64,000 nt of DNA from Streptomyces sp. ISL-12. GTDB taxonomy: Bacteria > Actinomycetota > Actinomycetes > Streptomycetales > Streptomycetaceae. Made by a program: the position numbers and the translations under genes. Under the pieces are notes generated by a model that did no database searches, had not been told where the DNA came from, and saw nothing but the letters and a program-made list of their open reading frames with translations. The stretch is from assembly GCF_018614415.1 (NCBI RefSeq), contig NZ_JAGGOO010000016.1, positions 1 to 64,000 on the forward strand. The letters are read 5' to 3'. Below are positions 29,301 through 38,101 of this stretch, piece after piece (position 1 is the stretch's first letter; each line of letters begins with the position of its first letter).

Positions 29301-29556
29301 ACCGGTCGGTGCGGCTCCCGGTCATGGAATACGCATCGATGACCCAGTCCCCACCACCCCGGTACCGGTCGTTCGACAGACCCGTGCACGGACGGGCGAA
29401 GATGCCACGTAGGAGGGGGCCCACGCCGGCCTGTTCCTCCGTGTTCACGGTGACGCGGGAACGGCGGTTCGGGTAGGCGCGTCCCAGAGAGGAGAGGTGA
29501 AGATCCTCAGCACCGACGACCGGCCCCACCCAGGCACCGAAGGAACGGACACAGTG

Positions 29557-30258
29557 ATGGCCCTGCCCCCGGCAACCGCCACGGAGACCTCCGAGGCAGC
29601 CTCGGCCACTCTGGGCGAGCAGCTCCTGCTCCTCTCCCTGGACGACGAGTCCGGCACCGCCGCGGAGCCGGCGAAGGTCGCCCCGGCCGTCGCCGCGGCC
29701 GCGCTGGTGGAACTCGCCCTGGCCCGCCGGATCGACGTGACCGATGACATGGTCACCGTCGTCGACGCGACGCCGCTGGGCGAGCCGGCCCTCGACGCCG
29801 CGCTCGACGCCGTCGTCGGCCGGCAGGAGCCGGGCGGCACCAAGGACTGGATCCACCGGCTGAGGACGGACGCCGTGGCCCGGGCCCGAGCGAGCTTGAT
29901 CGCGAAGGGGCTGGTTCGGGAGGAGAAGAAGAAAGTGCTCGGCCTCTTCCCCGTGCGCCGCTATCCGGAGGCCGACGGCTCGGTGGAGGCGGCGGTGCGG
30001 CAGCGCCTCGACGCGGTCGTCCTGTCGGGCGCGGCGCCGGACGAGCGTACGGCGAGCCTGGTCGCCCTCCTGCACGGGGCGAAACTGCACCGCCTGGCCT
30101 TTGCGGACGCCGACGCGCGCCGGGTCGAGGCGGCCATGGAGTCGGTCTCACAGGACCGGTGGTCCGCGGCGGCGGTGCGTCACGTCGTGAAGGCCGCGGA
30201 GGACGCGCTGACGGCGATCATCGCGGTGGTGGTGACGACGACGGTCGTCACGAGCTGA
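29557..30258 (+). CDS. GPP34 (GOLPH3-like) family protein
   Basis: The product (about 233 residues) shows the GPP34 pattern: LGEQLLLLSLDDESGT at the start, VAAAALVELALARRIDVTDD, then DWIHRLRTDAVARARASLIA, KGLVREEKKKVLGLFPVRRY and a helical C-terminus. In eukaryotes GOLPH3 binds phosphatidylinositol-4-phosphate; the role of the many Streptomyces copies is not settled, though a peripheral membrane role is likely. The start is uncertain: ATG 29557 fits the family, GTG 29554 and GTG 29497 are alternatives. A perfect hairpin overlaps its stop codon. Confidence 0.87.
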   Translation: MALPPATATETSEAASATLGEQLLLLSLDDESGTAAEPAKVAPAVAAAALVELALARRIDVTDDMVTVVDATPLGEPALDAALDAVVGRQEPGGTKDWIHRLRTDAVARARASLIAKGLVREEKKKVLGLFPVRRYPEADGSVEAAVRQRLDAVVLSGAAPDERTASLVALLHGAKLHRLAFADADARRVEAAMESVSQDRWSAAAVRHVVKAAEDALTAIIAVVVTTTVVTS

Positions 30259-30301
30259 CGCCTCGGGAGCCGCCGCCGGGGCGCGGCTCCCGAGGCGTCA
30301 G
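30255..30301. terminator. Strong hairpin after the GPP34 gene
   Basis: A 19-bp perfect stem (CTGACGCCTCGGGAGCCGC and its complement) with a nine-base loop begins inside the GPP34 stop codon. The DUF2690 gene converges from the right, so it can serve both strands. Confidence 0.85.
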
Positions 30302-30353
30302 GGGCGGCGCGCTCCTGCTCGTCGGAGGCATGCTGGTCGTCCTCGGCGTGCGG

Positions 30354-30917
30354 TCACTGCCACGCGGTCGCCTCGGTCCCGTGGACGCAGTAGTAGTCGT
30401 ACGTGCTCTTGCCGCCGGGCTTGGGGACCGCGCAGGCGGTGACCTCGAACTCGCCGTCGCCCACCCGTACCATGTGGGTGTACTGGTCGTCGCCGTAGTC
30501 GATCTCGGCGGCGCGCTCGGCGCCCCCGGCCGCCTCGACCGTGACCAGGTCCCCCTTGCTGCCGCGCTCGATCTTCGCCCACACCGCCTGGCACTCCTCG
30601 CTGTAGCGGAGCTGGAGTTCGGCGGGGTTCCCGGCGGCCGGCTCGAACGTGCGCGCGTCGCCGTCGCAGCCCTGCTTGCCGGGGTTCTTCCCGTCGCATG
30701 CCTCACCCGGGCAGGCCGGTTCCGCCAGGAACGTGTTGATGACGTGCTCCCCCAGCGGGGACAGGACGGCAGCCGCCACGGCGCTGACGATCGCCACGGC
30801 GTAGGCCACGGTGGTCGCGCTGTTCCACCTGCGCCCGCCTTCGGGCCGGGGGTCGGACGGCTGGGTGGCCGGCTCGGGGGACGTTGCGGAGCTGTTGTCG
30901 GTGCTGCTCGTCGTCAT
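30354..30917 (-). CDS. DUF2690 membrane-anchored protein
   Basis: A 187-residue protein with a Ser/Thr/Pro-rich N-terminus, one transmembrane segment (VAYAVAIVSAVAAAVL, about residues 37-55) and an extracellular domain with five or more cysteines (CPGEAC, GCDGDA, ECQAVW, ACAV, YYC). The phrase LQLRYSEECQAVWAKIERG is the signature of DUF2690, which in Streptomyces often lies at the C-terminus of XRE regulators; here it is attached to a membrane anchor instead. Function unknown. Start chosen at MTTSSTDN. Confidence 0.8.
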   Translation of the reverse strand: MTTSSTDNSSATSPEPATQPSDPRPEGGRRWNSATTVAYAVAIVSAVAAAVLSPLGEHVINTFLAEPACPGEACDGKNPGKQGCDGDARTFEPAAGNPAELQLRYSEECQAVWAKIERGSKGDLVTVEAAGGAERAAEIDYGDDQYTHMVRVGDGEFEVTACAVPKPGGKSTYDYYCVHGTEATAWQ

Positions 30918-31292
30918 GGGACCGCCTTGGTGCTCTGGACGGGGAGGGAGAACTCACCCCGCGGTGTCAGGGGGGGGCGGCGCGGATCGGGATGCACGCG
31001 CGGCATGCGCGGCTCACGCGTTCCCCCTGCTCACGCGCCTTTTGCGTGGGCAACGACCCCCGCCGTACCGGGTAACGGGGCGCACGGTCGCCCCGCGAGG
31101 TGTGAAGCCGGAGCATGACCACCCGGCGCGACACCCTGGACGACCGGCGCACGGCCCCGGCTCGCCGTCGCCGTCGACCGCCGGAAAAAGTCCGCGAGAT
31201 TGCTGTGCATATTGTTAACAATCTTGTAGCGTGCGTCTCGCCTCGGCCCGAGGCATCGGCGAGGCACTTGGTGCTCGATGAGGGGAGACTCC
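30918..31292. other. Divergent promoter region of DUF2690 and tannase-like genes
   Basis: About 375 bp without a gene. The right third is unusually A/T-rich for this genome (31195-31230) and contains the ATTGTTAACAAT palindrome. Some short frames exist but none has family likeness. Confidence 0.5.
31211..31222. promoter_or_regulatory. ATTGTTAACAAT operator candidate upstream of the tannase-like gene
   Basis: A perfect 12-base palindrome, followed by CTTGTAGCGT, lies about 70 bp before the tannase-like start. TTGTTAACAA-type sites are typical for FCD-class GntR regulators of catabolic genes in actinomycetes. No GntR gene is in the window, so the regulator would act from elsewhere. Confidence 0.6.
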
Positions 31293-33101
31293 ATGCAGCC
31301 GCACTCCGTGTCCACCGGACGCGAGGCACTCACCCACCCGAGAGGGCCGCGGGACGGACGCCCGGTGGCCCGCACCCATCTCCTGAGAGGCATGGCACTC
31401 GCGGGTGCCCTCGCGCTCACGGCCGCCGTGGTGCCGACCTCCGTCGCGGCGGCCGCCACCGGCGCGTCCGCCGCGCAGCACCGCGGCAAAGCCGCGGATC
31501 CCCAGGACGCCGCGCTGGACTTCGACTCCGCCGCCTACACCACGATCACCGTCACGGTCGACGGCCGGCCGATGAACGTGCGCTGGTACAAGGAGATCTG
31601 TTACGTCGCCGACCCGGTCGCGGCGGCGGCCCAGCAGCCCGGCGGTCCCGGTGGCGGCGGCACCACCATCCCCAACACCGCCTGCGGCTACCAGAGCATG
31701 AACGTGTTCGTCCCCGAGAGTGCCTTCGGGGACCAGCGGGCGCCGGTCTACTTCGCCGTCAACAACAGTGGCTGGAAGGCGAGTTACGTCCGCGCCAGTG
31801 TCACCGCCGGCACCTCGTACAACAGCTCGACCAGCAACGTCGGCGCCGCCCTGAAGGCCGGTTACGTCTTCGCCGACGTCGCCAACCGCAGCCGCGGACT
31901 GGTCGGCGCCGACGGCTCGGCCCCCGGCAAGGCCCCCGCGGCGGTGGTCGACGCCAAAGCCGCCGTGCGCTACCTGCGCCTCAACGACGCCGCGATGCCC
32001 GGCAGCGCGGAGCGGATCGTCATCAACGGCACCAGCGGCGGAGGCGCGCTGGTGTCGATCCTGGGCGCCTCCGGCAACAGCGCCGAGTACACCCCCTACC
32101 TCGCCGCGATCGGCGCCGCCGGCATCGACGCCAAGGGCCGCAGCACCCTGCGCGACGACGTCTTCGCCGTCAACGCGTACTGCCCGATCACCGACCTCGG
32201 CAACGCCGACATCGCCTACGAGTGGCTGTACAACGCCCTCGGTACCCGCGACGCCACCGGCTCCAACGCCTCACCGGAGGCGGCCACGGAGCTGGCGGCC
32301 CGGTTCGCCGCGTACGAGAAGAGTCTCGGGCTGCGCAACCCGGACGGCTCCCGGCTCACCGCCGCGACGATGCTCGACACCATCGAGAAGGAGGTCGTCC
32401 GTTCCGCCGAGACCTACCTGGAGGCCGACCCCGCCCACACCATCCCGCCGCTGGGCGGCACCTTCGAGATCACGTCCGGCGCCCCCGGCGGCTCGCCCAC
32501 CACGAAGTCGTACGTCAACGACTGGATCGACGTCGACGACACCACCGGCACGGTGCGTTCCGTCGACATGGAGAAGTACCTCTCCTTCGTCGCCACCCAG
32601 GCCACGCTCAAGACGACCCCCGCCTTCGACGCCGTCGGCGTCGACGGGAACACCACCAGCGGCACCGAGACCGACCTCTTCGGCCCGCCGACGCGGAAGT
32701 ACATGAACTACACCGAGTACAGCTGGAACCACAACGACGTCGCCGGCGACGGCAGCGGTCTCGACGACACCGGCCTCACCTGGGATCAGTACACCGCCGA
32801 GAAGAGCACCGCCGTCGACGACCAGGTCCACCTCCTGAACCCGATGGACTTCGTCGGTACCAGTGCCGACACCGCGCCGAACTGGTACGTGCGTCACGGC
32901 ACCCGCGACCGGGACACCGCGTTCACCGTCTCGGTCAACCTCGACCGCGCGCTCGCCTCCGACCGGCAGGTCGAGAACCTGGACTACCTGCTCGCCTGGA
33001 ACCAGCCGCACGCGGGCAACTACGACGTACCCGAGGCCATGACCTGGATCGCCGACGTCGTCCGTGCGGCCGGTGACCCGCTTTCCTCCAGCCACCGCTG
33101 A
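31293..33101 (+). CDS. Secreted subtype-B tannase-like esterase
   Basis: The 602-residue product has a long signal peptide (arginines at RTHLLRG then ALAGALALTAAVVPTSVAAA) and an alpha/beta-hydrolase body whose nucleophile elbow is INGTSGGGALVS (about residues 244-255). Segments such as NVFVPESAFGDQRAPVYFAV, AGYVFADVANRSRGL, AVRYLRLND and the late RHGTRDRDTAFTVSVNLDRA fit the subtype-B tannase group, which hydrolyses phenolic esters such as gallates. The histidine is probably in the final WNQPHAGNYD. The ATG at 31293 has a GAGGGGA site. It stands alone between an operator candidate and a terminator hairpin. Confidence 0.82.
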   Translation: MQPHSVSTGREALTHPRGPRDGRPVARTHLLRGMALAGALALTAAVVPTSVAAAATGASAAQHRGKAADPQDAALDFDSAAYTTITVTVDGRPMNVRWYKEICYVADPVAAAAQQPGGPGGGGTTIPNTACGYQSMNVFVPESAFGDQRAPVYFAVNNSGWKASYVRASVTAGTSYNSSTSNVGAALKAGYVFADVANRSRGLVGADGSAPGKAPAAVVDAKAAVRYLRLNDAAMPGSAERIVINGTSGGGALVSILGASGNSAEYTPYLAAIGAAGIDAKGRSTLRDDVFAVNAYCPITDLGNADIAYEWLYNALGTRDATGSNASPEAATELAARFAAYEKSLGLRNPDGSRLTAATMLDTIEKEVVRSAETYLEADPAHTIPPLGGTFEITSGAPGGSPTTKSYVNDWIDVDDTTGTVRSVDMEKYLSFVATQATLKTTPAFDAVGVDGNTTSGTETDLFGPPTRKYMNYTEYSWNHNDVAGDGSGLDDTGLTWDQYTAEKSTAVDDQVHLLNPMDFVGTSADTAPNWYVRHGTRDRDTAFTVSVNLDRALASDRQVENLDYLLAWNQPHAGNYDVPEAMTWIADVVRAAGDPLSSSHR

Positions 33102-33135
33102 CAGTCCGGGTGCGGGGCGCGACCGCCGAGGACCG

Positions 33136-33165
33136 GTGCCGCGACGTCACACGGCGTCGCGGCAC
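33136..33165. terminator. Hairpin between convergent tannase-like and lactonase-like genes
   Basis: GTGCCGCGACG (33136-33146) pairs with CGTCGCGGCAC (33155-33165) around an eight-base loop: an 11-bp perfect stem placed 35 bp after the tannase-like stop. Confidence 0.75.
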
Positions 33166-33211
33166 GGCGGGCCGGGGGCGATCGGCCGGGGAGTGGGCGC
33201 GGGCGGTGGCG

Positions 33212-34234
33212 TCAGCCGCCGTTGGACTGCCGGACCCCTTCCGCCAGCGCGTCGAAGGTGTACAGGTAACCGCCGTCCGGCCCGCTGACGGTCATGTACG
33301 CCTTCCGTCCGCCGGGGGCGATGGCGACGTTGGTCGCCGACTCCAGTCCTTCGGCGGCGCGGGCCGGCACCTCCACGGTCGCCAGACGGTCGCCGTTCTC
33401 GCTGTAGACCGCCATCGCGGGCCGGCCGTGCAGCCCTTGGTAGAGGTTGCCGTCCGCGTCCACCGCGATCGAGTCGGTCTGGGCGACCCCGCCGTCGACC
33501 CGGACGGCGGTGTGGCGCGACGCCACCGCGCCCTCGCCGTCGAGGAGCAGGTACGAGATGCGGTTCTGGGTCAGTTCGCTGAACCACAGCCCGCGGTAGT
33601 CCGCGTCGAAGGAGATGCCGTTCGGGGCGGCCAGACCGTCGGCCAGGACGGTGGCGTCCTTCCCCGCGCGGTCGATCCGCACCACGCGGCCCTTCGCCTC
33701 CCCCTCGGACATGCCGCGTGAGTCGCTGACGTACAGGTTGCCCTCCTGGTCGAAGGCGAGGTCGTCGGGGTTCATCCGCGCGCCGTCGACCTCGCCGGAG
33801 AAGAAGGTCCGCGGATCACCGCCGTCCGGCGCCAGGCTCACGATGTCGCCGTGCGCGAAGTCGGTCAGGTAGATCCGTCCGTCGTACGGGCTGAACTGGG
33901 CCGAGGTGTAGGCGCCGCGGTCGTCGGTGTACACCTGCTCCGAGGTCTTTTTCCGGACGTCGACGCGCAGCACCTTCGGCTCGCCGGCCGGCGCGGTGAC
34001 GTCGACGACGAGCAGCCTCCCGTCCTCGTCGAAGACCGGGCCCTCCAGCAAGGTCATCCCGGCCTGCTGGTGCGTCTGCGTCAGCCGCATGACCTGCTGC
34101 GCGCGGAGGGTGCGGTCCGTCCCGGCGCCGCCCGGGTCCGCCGCGGACCCGCTCGTCTGCGTACCGCAGCCCGTGAGGGTCAGCGCACCGGCCGCGGTGA
34201 GACCGGCGAGAGACCGGATCGGAAACCGTCGCAT
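33212..34234 (-). CDS. SMP-30/gluconolactonase-like lipoprotein
   Basis: The 340-residue product has a lipoprotein signal (RRFPIRSLAGLTAAGALTLT followed by GCG) and a six-bladed propeller: LEGPVFDEDGRLLVVDV, DDLAFDQEGNLYVSDSRG, LAAPNGISFDADYRGLWFSE and TDSIAVDADGNLYQGLHG hold the metal ligands of SMP-30/lactonase proteins (Glu, Asn, Asp). It would act at the cell surface on a lactone or related ester. The start at 34234 has AGGAAGAG upstream; an ATG further up would precede the signal peptide by 29 residues and cross the operator. It is divergent from the Baeyer-Villiger gene, whose reaction makes lactones or esters. Confidence 0.88.
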   Translation of the reverse strand: MRRFPIRSLAGLTAAGALTLTGCGTQTSGSAADPGGAGTDRTLRAQQVMRLTQTHQQAGMTLLEGPVFDEDGRLLVVDVTAPAGEPKVLRVDVRKKTSEQVYTDDRGAYTSAQFSPYDGRIYLTDFAHGDIVSLAPDGGDPRTFFSGEVDGARMNPDDLAFDQEGNLYVSDSRGMSEGEAKGRVVRIDRAGKDATVLADGLAAPNGISFDADYRGLWFSELTQNRISYLLLDGEGAVASRHTAVRVDGGVAQTDSIAVDADGNLYQGLHGRPAMAVYSENGDRLATVEVPARAAEGLESATNVAIAPGGRKAYMTVSGPDGGYLYTFDALAEGVRQSNGG

Positions 34235-34282
34235 GCGAATCACTCTTCCTGTCCGAAAGTATGCGGAAGCAACCACAAGCCC

Positions 34283-34302
34283 ACCGGACAACACTGTCCG
34301 GT
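34283..34302. promoter_or_regulatory. ACCGGACA-N4-TGTCCGGT operator between lactonase-like and BVMO genes
   Basis: An eight-base arm palindrome with a four-base ACAC spacer lies in the 171-bp divergent region, 49 bp from the lactonase-like start and 104 bp from the BVMO start. This form is common for TetR-type operators. No TetR gene adjoins it here. Confidence 0.65.
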
Positions 34303-34405
34303 TGTTGTTACGGTAGTGCATGGCTGCTCAAGTCATACGACTCCGTGCCCAGTTCACGGGTGAGGTGACTCTTCGGCAGCGAACCGGAAGGAATGAGGCC
34401 CCCAC

Positions 34406-36223
34406 ATGGAACAGTCACCCGCCCTCTCCGGCGAGGAACTCGCCGCACTGCGGGAGCGGTACCGGCTCGAACGGGAGCGGCGTGTGCGCCCCGACGGCGT
34501 ACGCCAGTACCTCGGCGCCGACGCGGAGTTCGGTTACTACGCCGCCGACCCGTACGCGGGGGAGCCCGCCGAGCGCGAGCCGGTGCGGGACCGGGTGGAC
34601 GTCGCGGTCGTCGGCGGCGGCTTCGGCGGCATCCTCGCCGGTGCGCGACTGCGCCAGAAGGGCGTGCGACGGGTCCGTGTCATCGAGAAGGGCGGTGACT
34701 TCGGCGGGACCTGGTACTGGAACCGGTACCCCGGCATCCACTGCGACATCGAGGCGCACGTGTACCTGCCGATGCTCGACGAGACCGGCTACGTACCCGA
34801 GTGGAAGTACGCGCCCGGTGAGGAGATCCGCCGGCACGCGGTGCGGATCGCCGAGAAGTCCGACCTCTACGCCGACGCGCTGTTCTCCACCGCGGTCACG
34901 TCGCTGACCTGGGACGACACCTCCGAGACGTGGATCGTCACCACTGACCGGGGCGACAAGTTCCGGGCCACGTACGTCGTCACGGCCACCGGCACCCTCT
35001 CCGAGCTGAAGCTGCCCGGCATCCCCGGCATCGAGACGTACCGGGGCCACACCTTCCACACGTCGCGCTGGGACTACGGCTACACCGGCGGCACCCCGGA
35101 CGGCGGACTCACCGGCCTCGCGGACAAGCGCGTGGGCGTGGTCGGCACCGGCGCCACCGGCATTCAGGTCGTCCCGAAGCTCGCCGAGGACGCCGGACAC
35201 CTCTACGTCTTCCAGCGCACCCCCTCCACCGTGGACGTGCGCGCCAACCGCCGCACCACCGCCCGGGACGTCGGCGCCGACCGCCCGGGCTGGGCGACCG
35301 AGCGCCGGGACAACTTCCTCAGGATCGTCTCCGGCGAACAGGTCGACCAGGACCTGGTGGCGGACCGCTGGACGTCGTCGGCCGGTCTGCTGGAGAAGCT
35401 CGTGCCGAGCTTCCGCCGCCAGGGCGACCGGGAGGTGTTCGAGGCGGCCTACGAGGCCGCAGACGCCGCCAAGATGAACGAGATCCGCGCCCGGGTCGAC
35501 GAGACGGTCACCGACCCGGAGACGGCGGAGAAGCTCAAGCCCTGGTACCGGTACGCGTGCAAGCGCCCGACCTTCTCCGACCTGTACCTCCAGGCGTTCA
35601 ACCGGGACAACGTCACCCTCGTCGACACCGCCGACACCCACGGCATCGAGCGGATGACCGAGCGCGGTGTGGTCGTCGGCGACACCGAGTACGAGCTGGA
35701 CTGCCTGATCTTCGCCACCGGATTCTCCGTCGGCGTCTCCGGCGTCCACTCGGGCCGGCTGCCCGTCACCGGCCGCGGCGGCGTCCGGCTCCAGGACGCC
35801 TGGCGCGCCCACGGCCCGCGTACCCTGCACGGGTTCACCAGCAACGGGTTCCCCAACCTGATCCAGCTCGGCGGCACGCAGAGCGCCAGCAGCGTCAACT
35901 ACACCCACGTCCTGGACGAACACGCCGTCCACGCCGCCGCGTTGATCTCCGCGGCCGAGGCCAGGGGCGCCGTCGTCGAACCGTCCCGTGAGGCCGAGGA
36001 CGCCTGGCTCGCCGTGTGCGCCCAGGACGCCCCCGACCACGAGTGGTTCCACGCCGAGTGCACCCCCGGCTACTACAACGCCGAGGGGCGCGGCCGGCCG
36101 AACGGCCCGACCGCCTACCCGCACGGCGCGGCCGCCTTCCACGACCTGCTCAGGCGCTGGCGGGACGAGTCCGTGGACGAGGTGCTCCGCGCCAGGGCCG
36201 CCACGGCGGACCGGAAGGTGTAG
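34406..36223 (+). CDS. Flavin-dependent Baeyer-Villiger monooxygenase (type I)
   Basis: The 605-residue product has an FAD-binding GGGFGGILAG (about residues 70-79), an NADPH-binding GTGATGIQVV (about 249-258) and between them YRGHTFHTSRWDY, the type I BVMO fingerprint FxGxxxHxxxW. DFGGTWYWNRYPGIHCD and ATGFSVG complete the family pattern, and the C-terminal EWFHAECTPGYYNAEG is typical of the cyclohexanone/phenylacetone-like group. It would insert oxygen next to a ketone, giving an ester or lactone. The stop codon lies inside a palindrome that is repeated before the MMPL gene. Divergent from a lactonase-like lipoprotein. Confidence 0.93.
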   Translation: MEQSPALSGEELAALRERYRLERERRVRPDGVRQYLGADAEFGYYAADPYAGEPAEREPVRDRVDVAVVGGGFGGILAGARLRQKGVRRVRVIEKGGDFGGTWYWNRYPGIHCDIEAHVYLPMLDETGYVPEWKYAPGEEIRRHAVRIAEKSDLYADALFSTAVTSLTWDDTSETWIVTTDRGDKFRATYVVTATGTLSELKLPGIPGIETYRGHTFHTSRWDYGYTGGTPDGGLTGLADKRVGVVGTGATGIQVVPKLAEDAGHLYVFQRTPSTVDVRANRRTTARDVGADRPGWATERRDNFLRIVSGEQVDQDLVADRWTSSAGLLEKLVPSFRRQGDREVFEAAYEAADAAKMNEIRARVDETVTDPETAEKLKPWYRYACKRPTFSDLYLQAFNRDNVTLVDTADTHGIERMTERGVVVGDTEYELDCLIFATGFSVGVSGVHSGRLPVTGRGGVRLQDAWRAHGPRTLHGFTSNGFPNLIQLGGTQSASSVNYTHVLDEHAVHAAALISAAEARGAVVEPSREAEDAWLAVCAQDAPDHEWFHAECTPGYYNAEGRGRPNGPTAYPHGAAAFHDLLRRWRDESVDEVLRARAATADRKV

Positions 36224-36234
36224 CCCGCTGCACC
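36217..36234. promoter_or_regulatory. GGTGTAG-N4-CTGCACC palindrome, copy 1 (upstream of the kinase gene)
   Basis: GGTGTAGCCCGCTGCACC overlaps the BVMO stop codon and lies 58 bp before the histidine-kinase start. The same 18-mer with one central change occurs at 38102-38119 before the MMPL gene. Similarity goes on for about 25 bases downstream (CGGGGAAGCGGACTCTC here, CGGGAGAGGACTCC there). Confidence 0.68.
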
Positions 36235-36292
36235 CCGCACGGGGAAGCGGACTCTCCCGCCCGATGTGTCCCGTCCGCCTAATGTGAGCGGC

Positions 36293-37447
36293 ATGGGGAA
36301 AGCGATCGTGCGGGCCGCGCGGGCCACCGTCCACCTGTGCAGGTCGATGGCGCTGGTCTTCGCCATGTGCCTGTTCATCAGCGTGATCTGCGTCGCCGTG
36401 GCCGGGACACTGATCGGCGCGGGCGTCTGGCTGATCCCCGAGACGGTGCTCCTGATCCGCCGTGTCGCCGGCGCGAAACGGTACCTGACCGGCCTGTGGA
36501 CGGGCGACGAGGTCGCCCAGGCCTACCAGCCGATCACCGGCCCGCTCCGGCGGCGCCTGCGCGCCGCGCTGCGCGACCCCGGTACCCGCTCCGACCTGAT
36601 CTGGGCGGCGGCCTTCTACGTCTACGGCTGGACGGGCCTGCTGGCCCTCCCGCTGTGGCCGCTCGGTCTGCTCGTCGACGGAGTCTGGTGCGGCCTGCTG
36701 CGACGGCACCCGGTCGTCCTGCCGCTGATCAGCCGGCTCGCGGACCTGGAGGCCGCCTGGTCGACGGCCCTGCTCAAGCCCTCCCCGCAGGCACGACTGG
36801 CGGCCCGGGTCGACGAACTCACCCAGACCCGAGCGGGTGCCGTCGCCGCGCACGCGGCGGAACTGCGCCGCATCGAACGCGATCTGCACGACGGCACACA
36901 GGCGCACCTGGTGTCCCTGTCCATGCGGCTGGGACTCGCCCTGCGCGCCTACGACAGCGCCCCCGGGACGGCACGCGAACTCCTCGTCGAGGCGCGCGAC
37001 CAGGCAGAGCGGGCCTTGACCGAACTGCGCCACGTGGTACGCACCATCCAGCCCCCGATCCTGTCGGACCGGGGGCTGGCCGGGGCGGTCCGGGCCCTGG
37101 CGGCCGGCAGCGGACTCGACGTGGCCGTCGACATCGAGGGGCTGGCCGACGACGGCCCCCGCGCACCCGCCGCGGTGGAGGCGGCCGCGTACTTCGCCGT
37201 GGCCGAGGCCCTGACCAACGCGGCGAAGCACAGCGGCTCGTCCCGTGCCCGCGTCCACCTGGCGCGGGTGCGCACCGGTCTGCGGCTGACCGTGCGGGAC
37301 GAAGGCGCGGGCGGCGCGGACGAGACCAGCGGCACCGGGCTGCTCGGCATCCGCCGCCGGGTGGCCGCGCTGGACGGTACGGTGACGGTGAGCAGTCCTG
37401 CAGGAGGACCGACCGTCGTTGCCGTGGAGCTGCCGTGCGTGTGGTGA
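36293..37447 (+). CDS. Two-component sensor histidine kinase (NarL-partner type)
   Basis: The 384-residue protein has an N-terminal membrane part (hydrophobic spans about residues 19-55 and 105-140, a sensor arrangement common in Streptomyces) and a HisKA_3 region with the phospho-acceptor in RIERDLHDGTQAHLVSLSMR (His about 199). The ATPase domain shows ALTNAAKHS (N box, about 307), DEGAGG and TGLLGIRRRV (G boxes). It phosphorylates the response regulator encoded immediately downstream; the two genes overlap by 13 bp. The signal sensed is unknown, but a membrane or envelope cue is likely from the topology and from the MMPL gene sharing its operator. Confidence 0.93.
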   Translation: MGKAIVRAARATVHLCRSMALVFAMCLFISVICVAVAGTLIGAGVWLIPETVLLIRRVAGAKRYLTGLWTGDEVAQAYQPITGPLRRRLRAALRDPGTRSDLIWAAAFYVYGWTGLLALPLWPLGLLVDGVWCGLLRRHPVVLPLISRLADLEAAWSTALLKPSPQARLAARVDELTQTRAGAVAAHAAELRRIERDLHDGTQAHLVSLSMRLGLALRAYDSAPGTARELLVEARDQAERALTELRHVVRTIQPPILSDRGLAGAVRALAAGSGLDVAVDIEGLADDGPRAPAAVEAAAYFAVAEALTNAAKHSGSSRARVHLARVRTGLRLTVRDEGAGGADETSGTGLLGIRRRVAALDGTVTVSSPAGGPTVVAVELPCVW

Positions 37448-38091
37448 TCGCCGAAGACAACGCACTGCTGCGCGAAGGGCTGGTCCTCCTGCTCACGTCC
37501 TGCGGACACGAGGTCGCCGCCGTCGCCGCCACCGGCCCGGAGATCCTGCCCGCCCTGCTGGAACACCGGCCGGACGCCGCCGTGCTCGACGTACGCATGC
37601 CGCCCGCCTTCCGCGACGAGGGACTGCGCGCGGCGCTCGCCGCCCGCGAACACCTCCCGGACCTGCCCGTACTGGTGCTCTCCCAGTACGTCGAGGAGTC
37701 CTACGCCGCCGAGTTGCTGAGCGGCGGCGGCAGCGGCGTCGGCTACCTGCTCAAGGACCGCGTCGGACGCGTCGACGAGTTCCTCGACGCCCTGGAGCGG
37801 GTCGCCGCCGGCGGCACGGCCCTGGACCCCGAGGTCGTCACCGAGCTGCTGACCCGCCGCCGTGACTCGCCGCTGGACTCGCTGACACCGCGCGAACGCG
37901 AGGTGCTGGAGCTGATGGCGGAGGGACACGACAACGGCACCATCGCCAAGGCCCTGGTGGTGACGGAACGTTCGGTGAGCAAGCACATCGGCAACGTCTT
38001 CCTCAAGCTGGGCCTGCCGCCCAGCGACAGCGGCCACCGCAGGGTGCTCGCGGTCCTGACGTATCTGAAGGACCCGCGCTCGGCCGGGTGA
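37435..38091 (+). CDS. NarL/FixJ family response regulator
   Basis: The 218-residue product starts at GTG 37435 (VRVVIAEDN), inside the kinase gene, with a GGAG site. The receiver has the acidic pair ED, the phosphorylation aspartate in AAVLDVRMPP (residue 52), and the conserved Lys in YLLKDRV. A LuxR-type helix-turn-helix follows: LTPREREVLELMAEGHDNG, then TERSVSKHIGNVFLKLGL. It probably binds the GGTGTAG palindromes before its own operon and before the MMPL gene. Confidence 0.95.
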   Translation: MRVVIAEDNALLREGLVLLLTSCGHEVAAVAATGPEILPALLEHRPDAAVLDVRMPPAFRDEGLRAALAAREHLPDLPVLVLSQYVEESYAAELLSGGGSGVGYLLKDRVGRVDEFLDALERVAAGGTALDPEVVTELLTRRRDSPLDSLTPREREVLELMAEGHDNGTIAKALVVTERSVSKHIGNVFLKLGLPPSDSGHRRVLAVLTYLKDPRSAG

Positions 38092-38101
38092 CCTGCCCGG
38101 T

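Noticed and set aside
29301..29556. Possible gene fragment on the minus strand between TetR and GPP34 genes
   Set aside because: One frame reads like protein for about 50 residues but matches no family I know and has no start or ribosome-binding site.
31115..33076. 653-codon plus-strand frame overlapping the tannase-like gene
   Set aside because: The other plus frame carries the signal peptide and the TSGGG nucleophile elbow; this one is a Arg-rich shadow.
36217..36234. GGTGTAG palindrome as a simple terminator of the BVMO gene
   Set aside because: The dyad is short and its near-exact twin before the MMPL gene, with shared flanks, argues better for a regulator site.
34415..37465. A 1016-codon minus-strand frame across the BVMO and kinase genes
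   Set aside because: Spans two well-supported plus-strand genes and an operator; text is low complexity.
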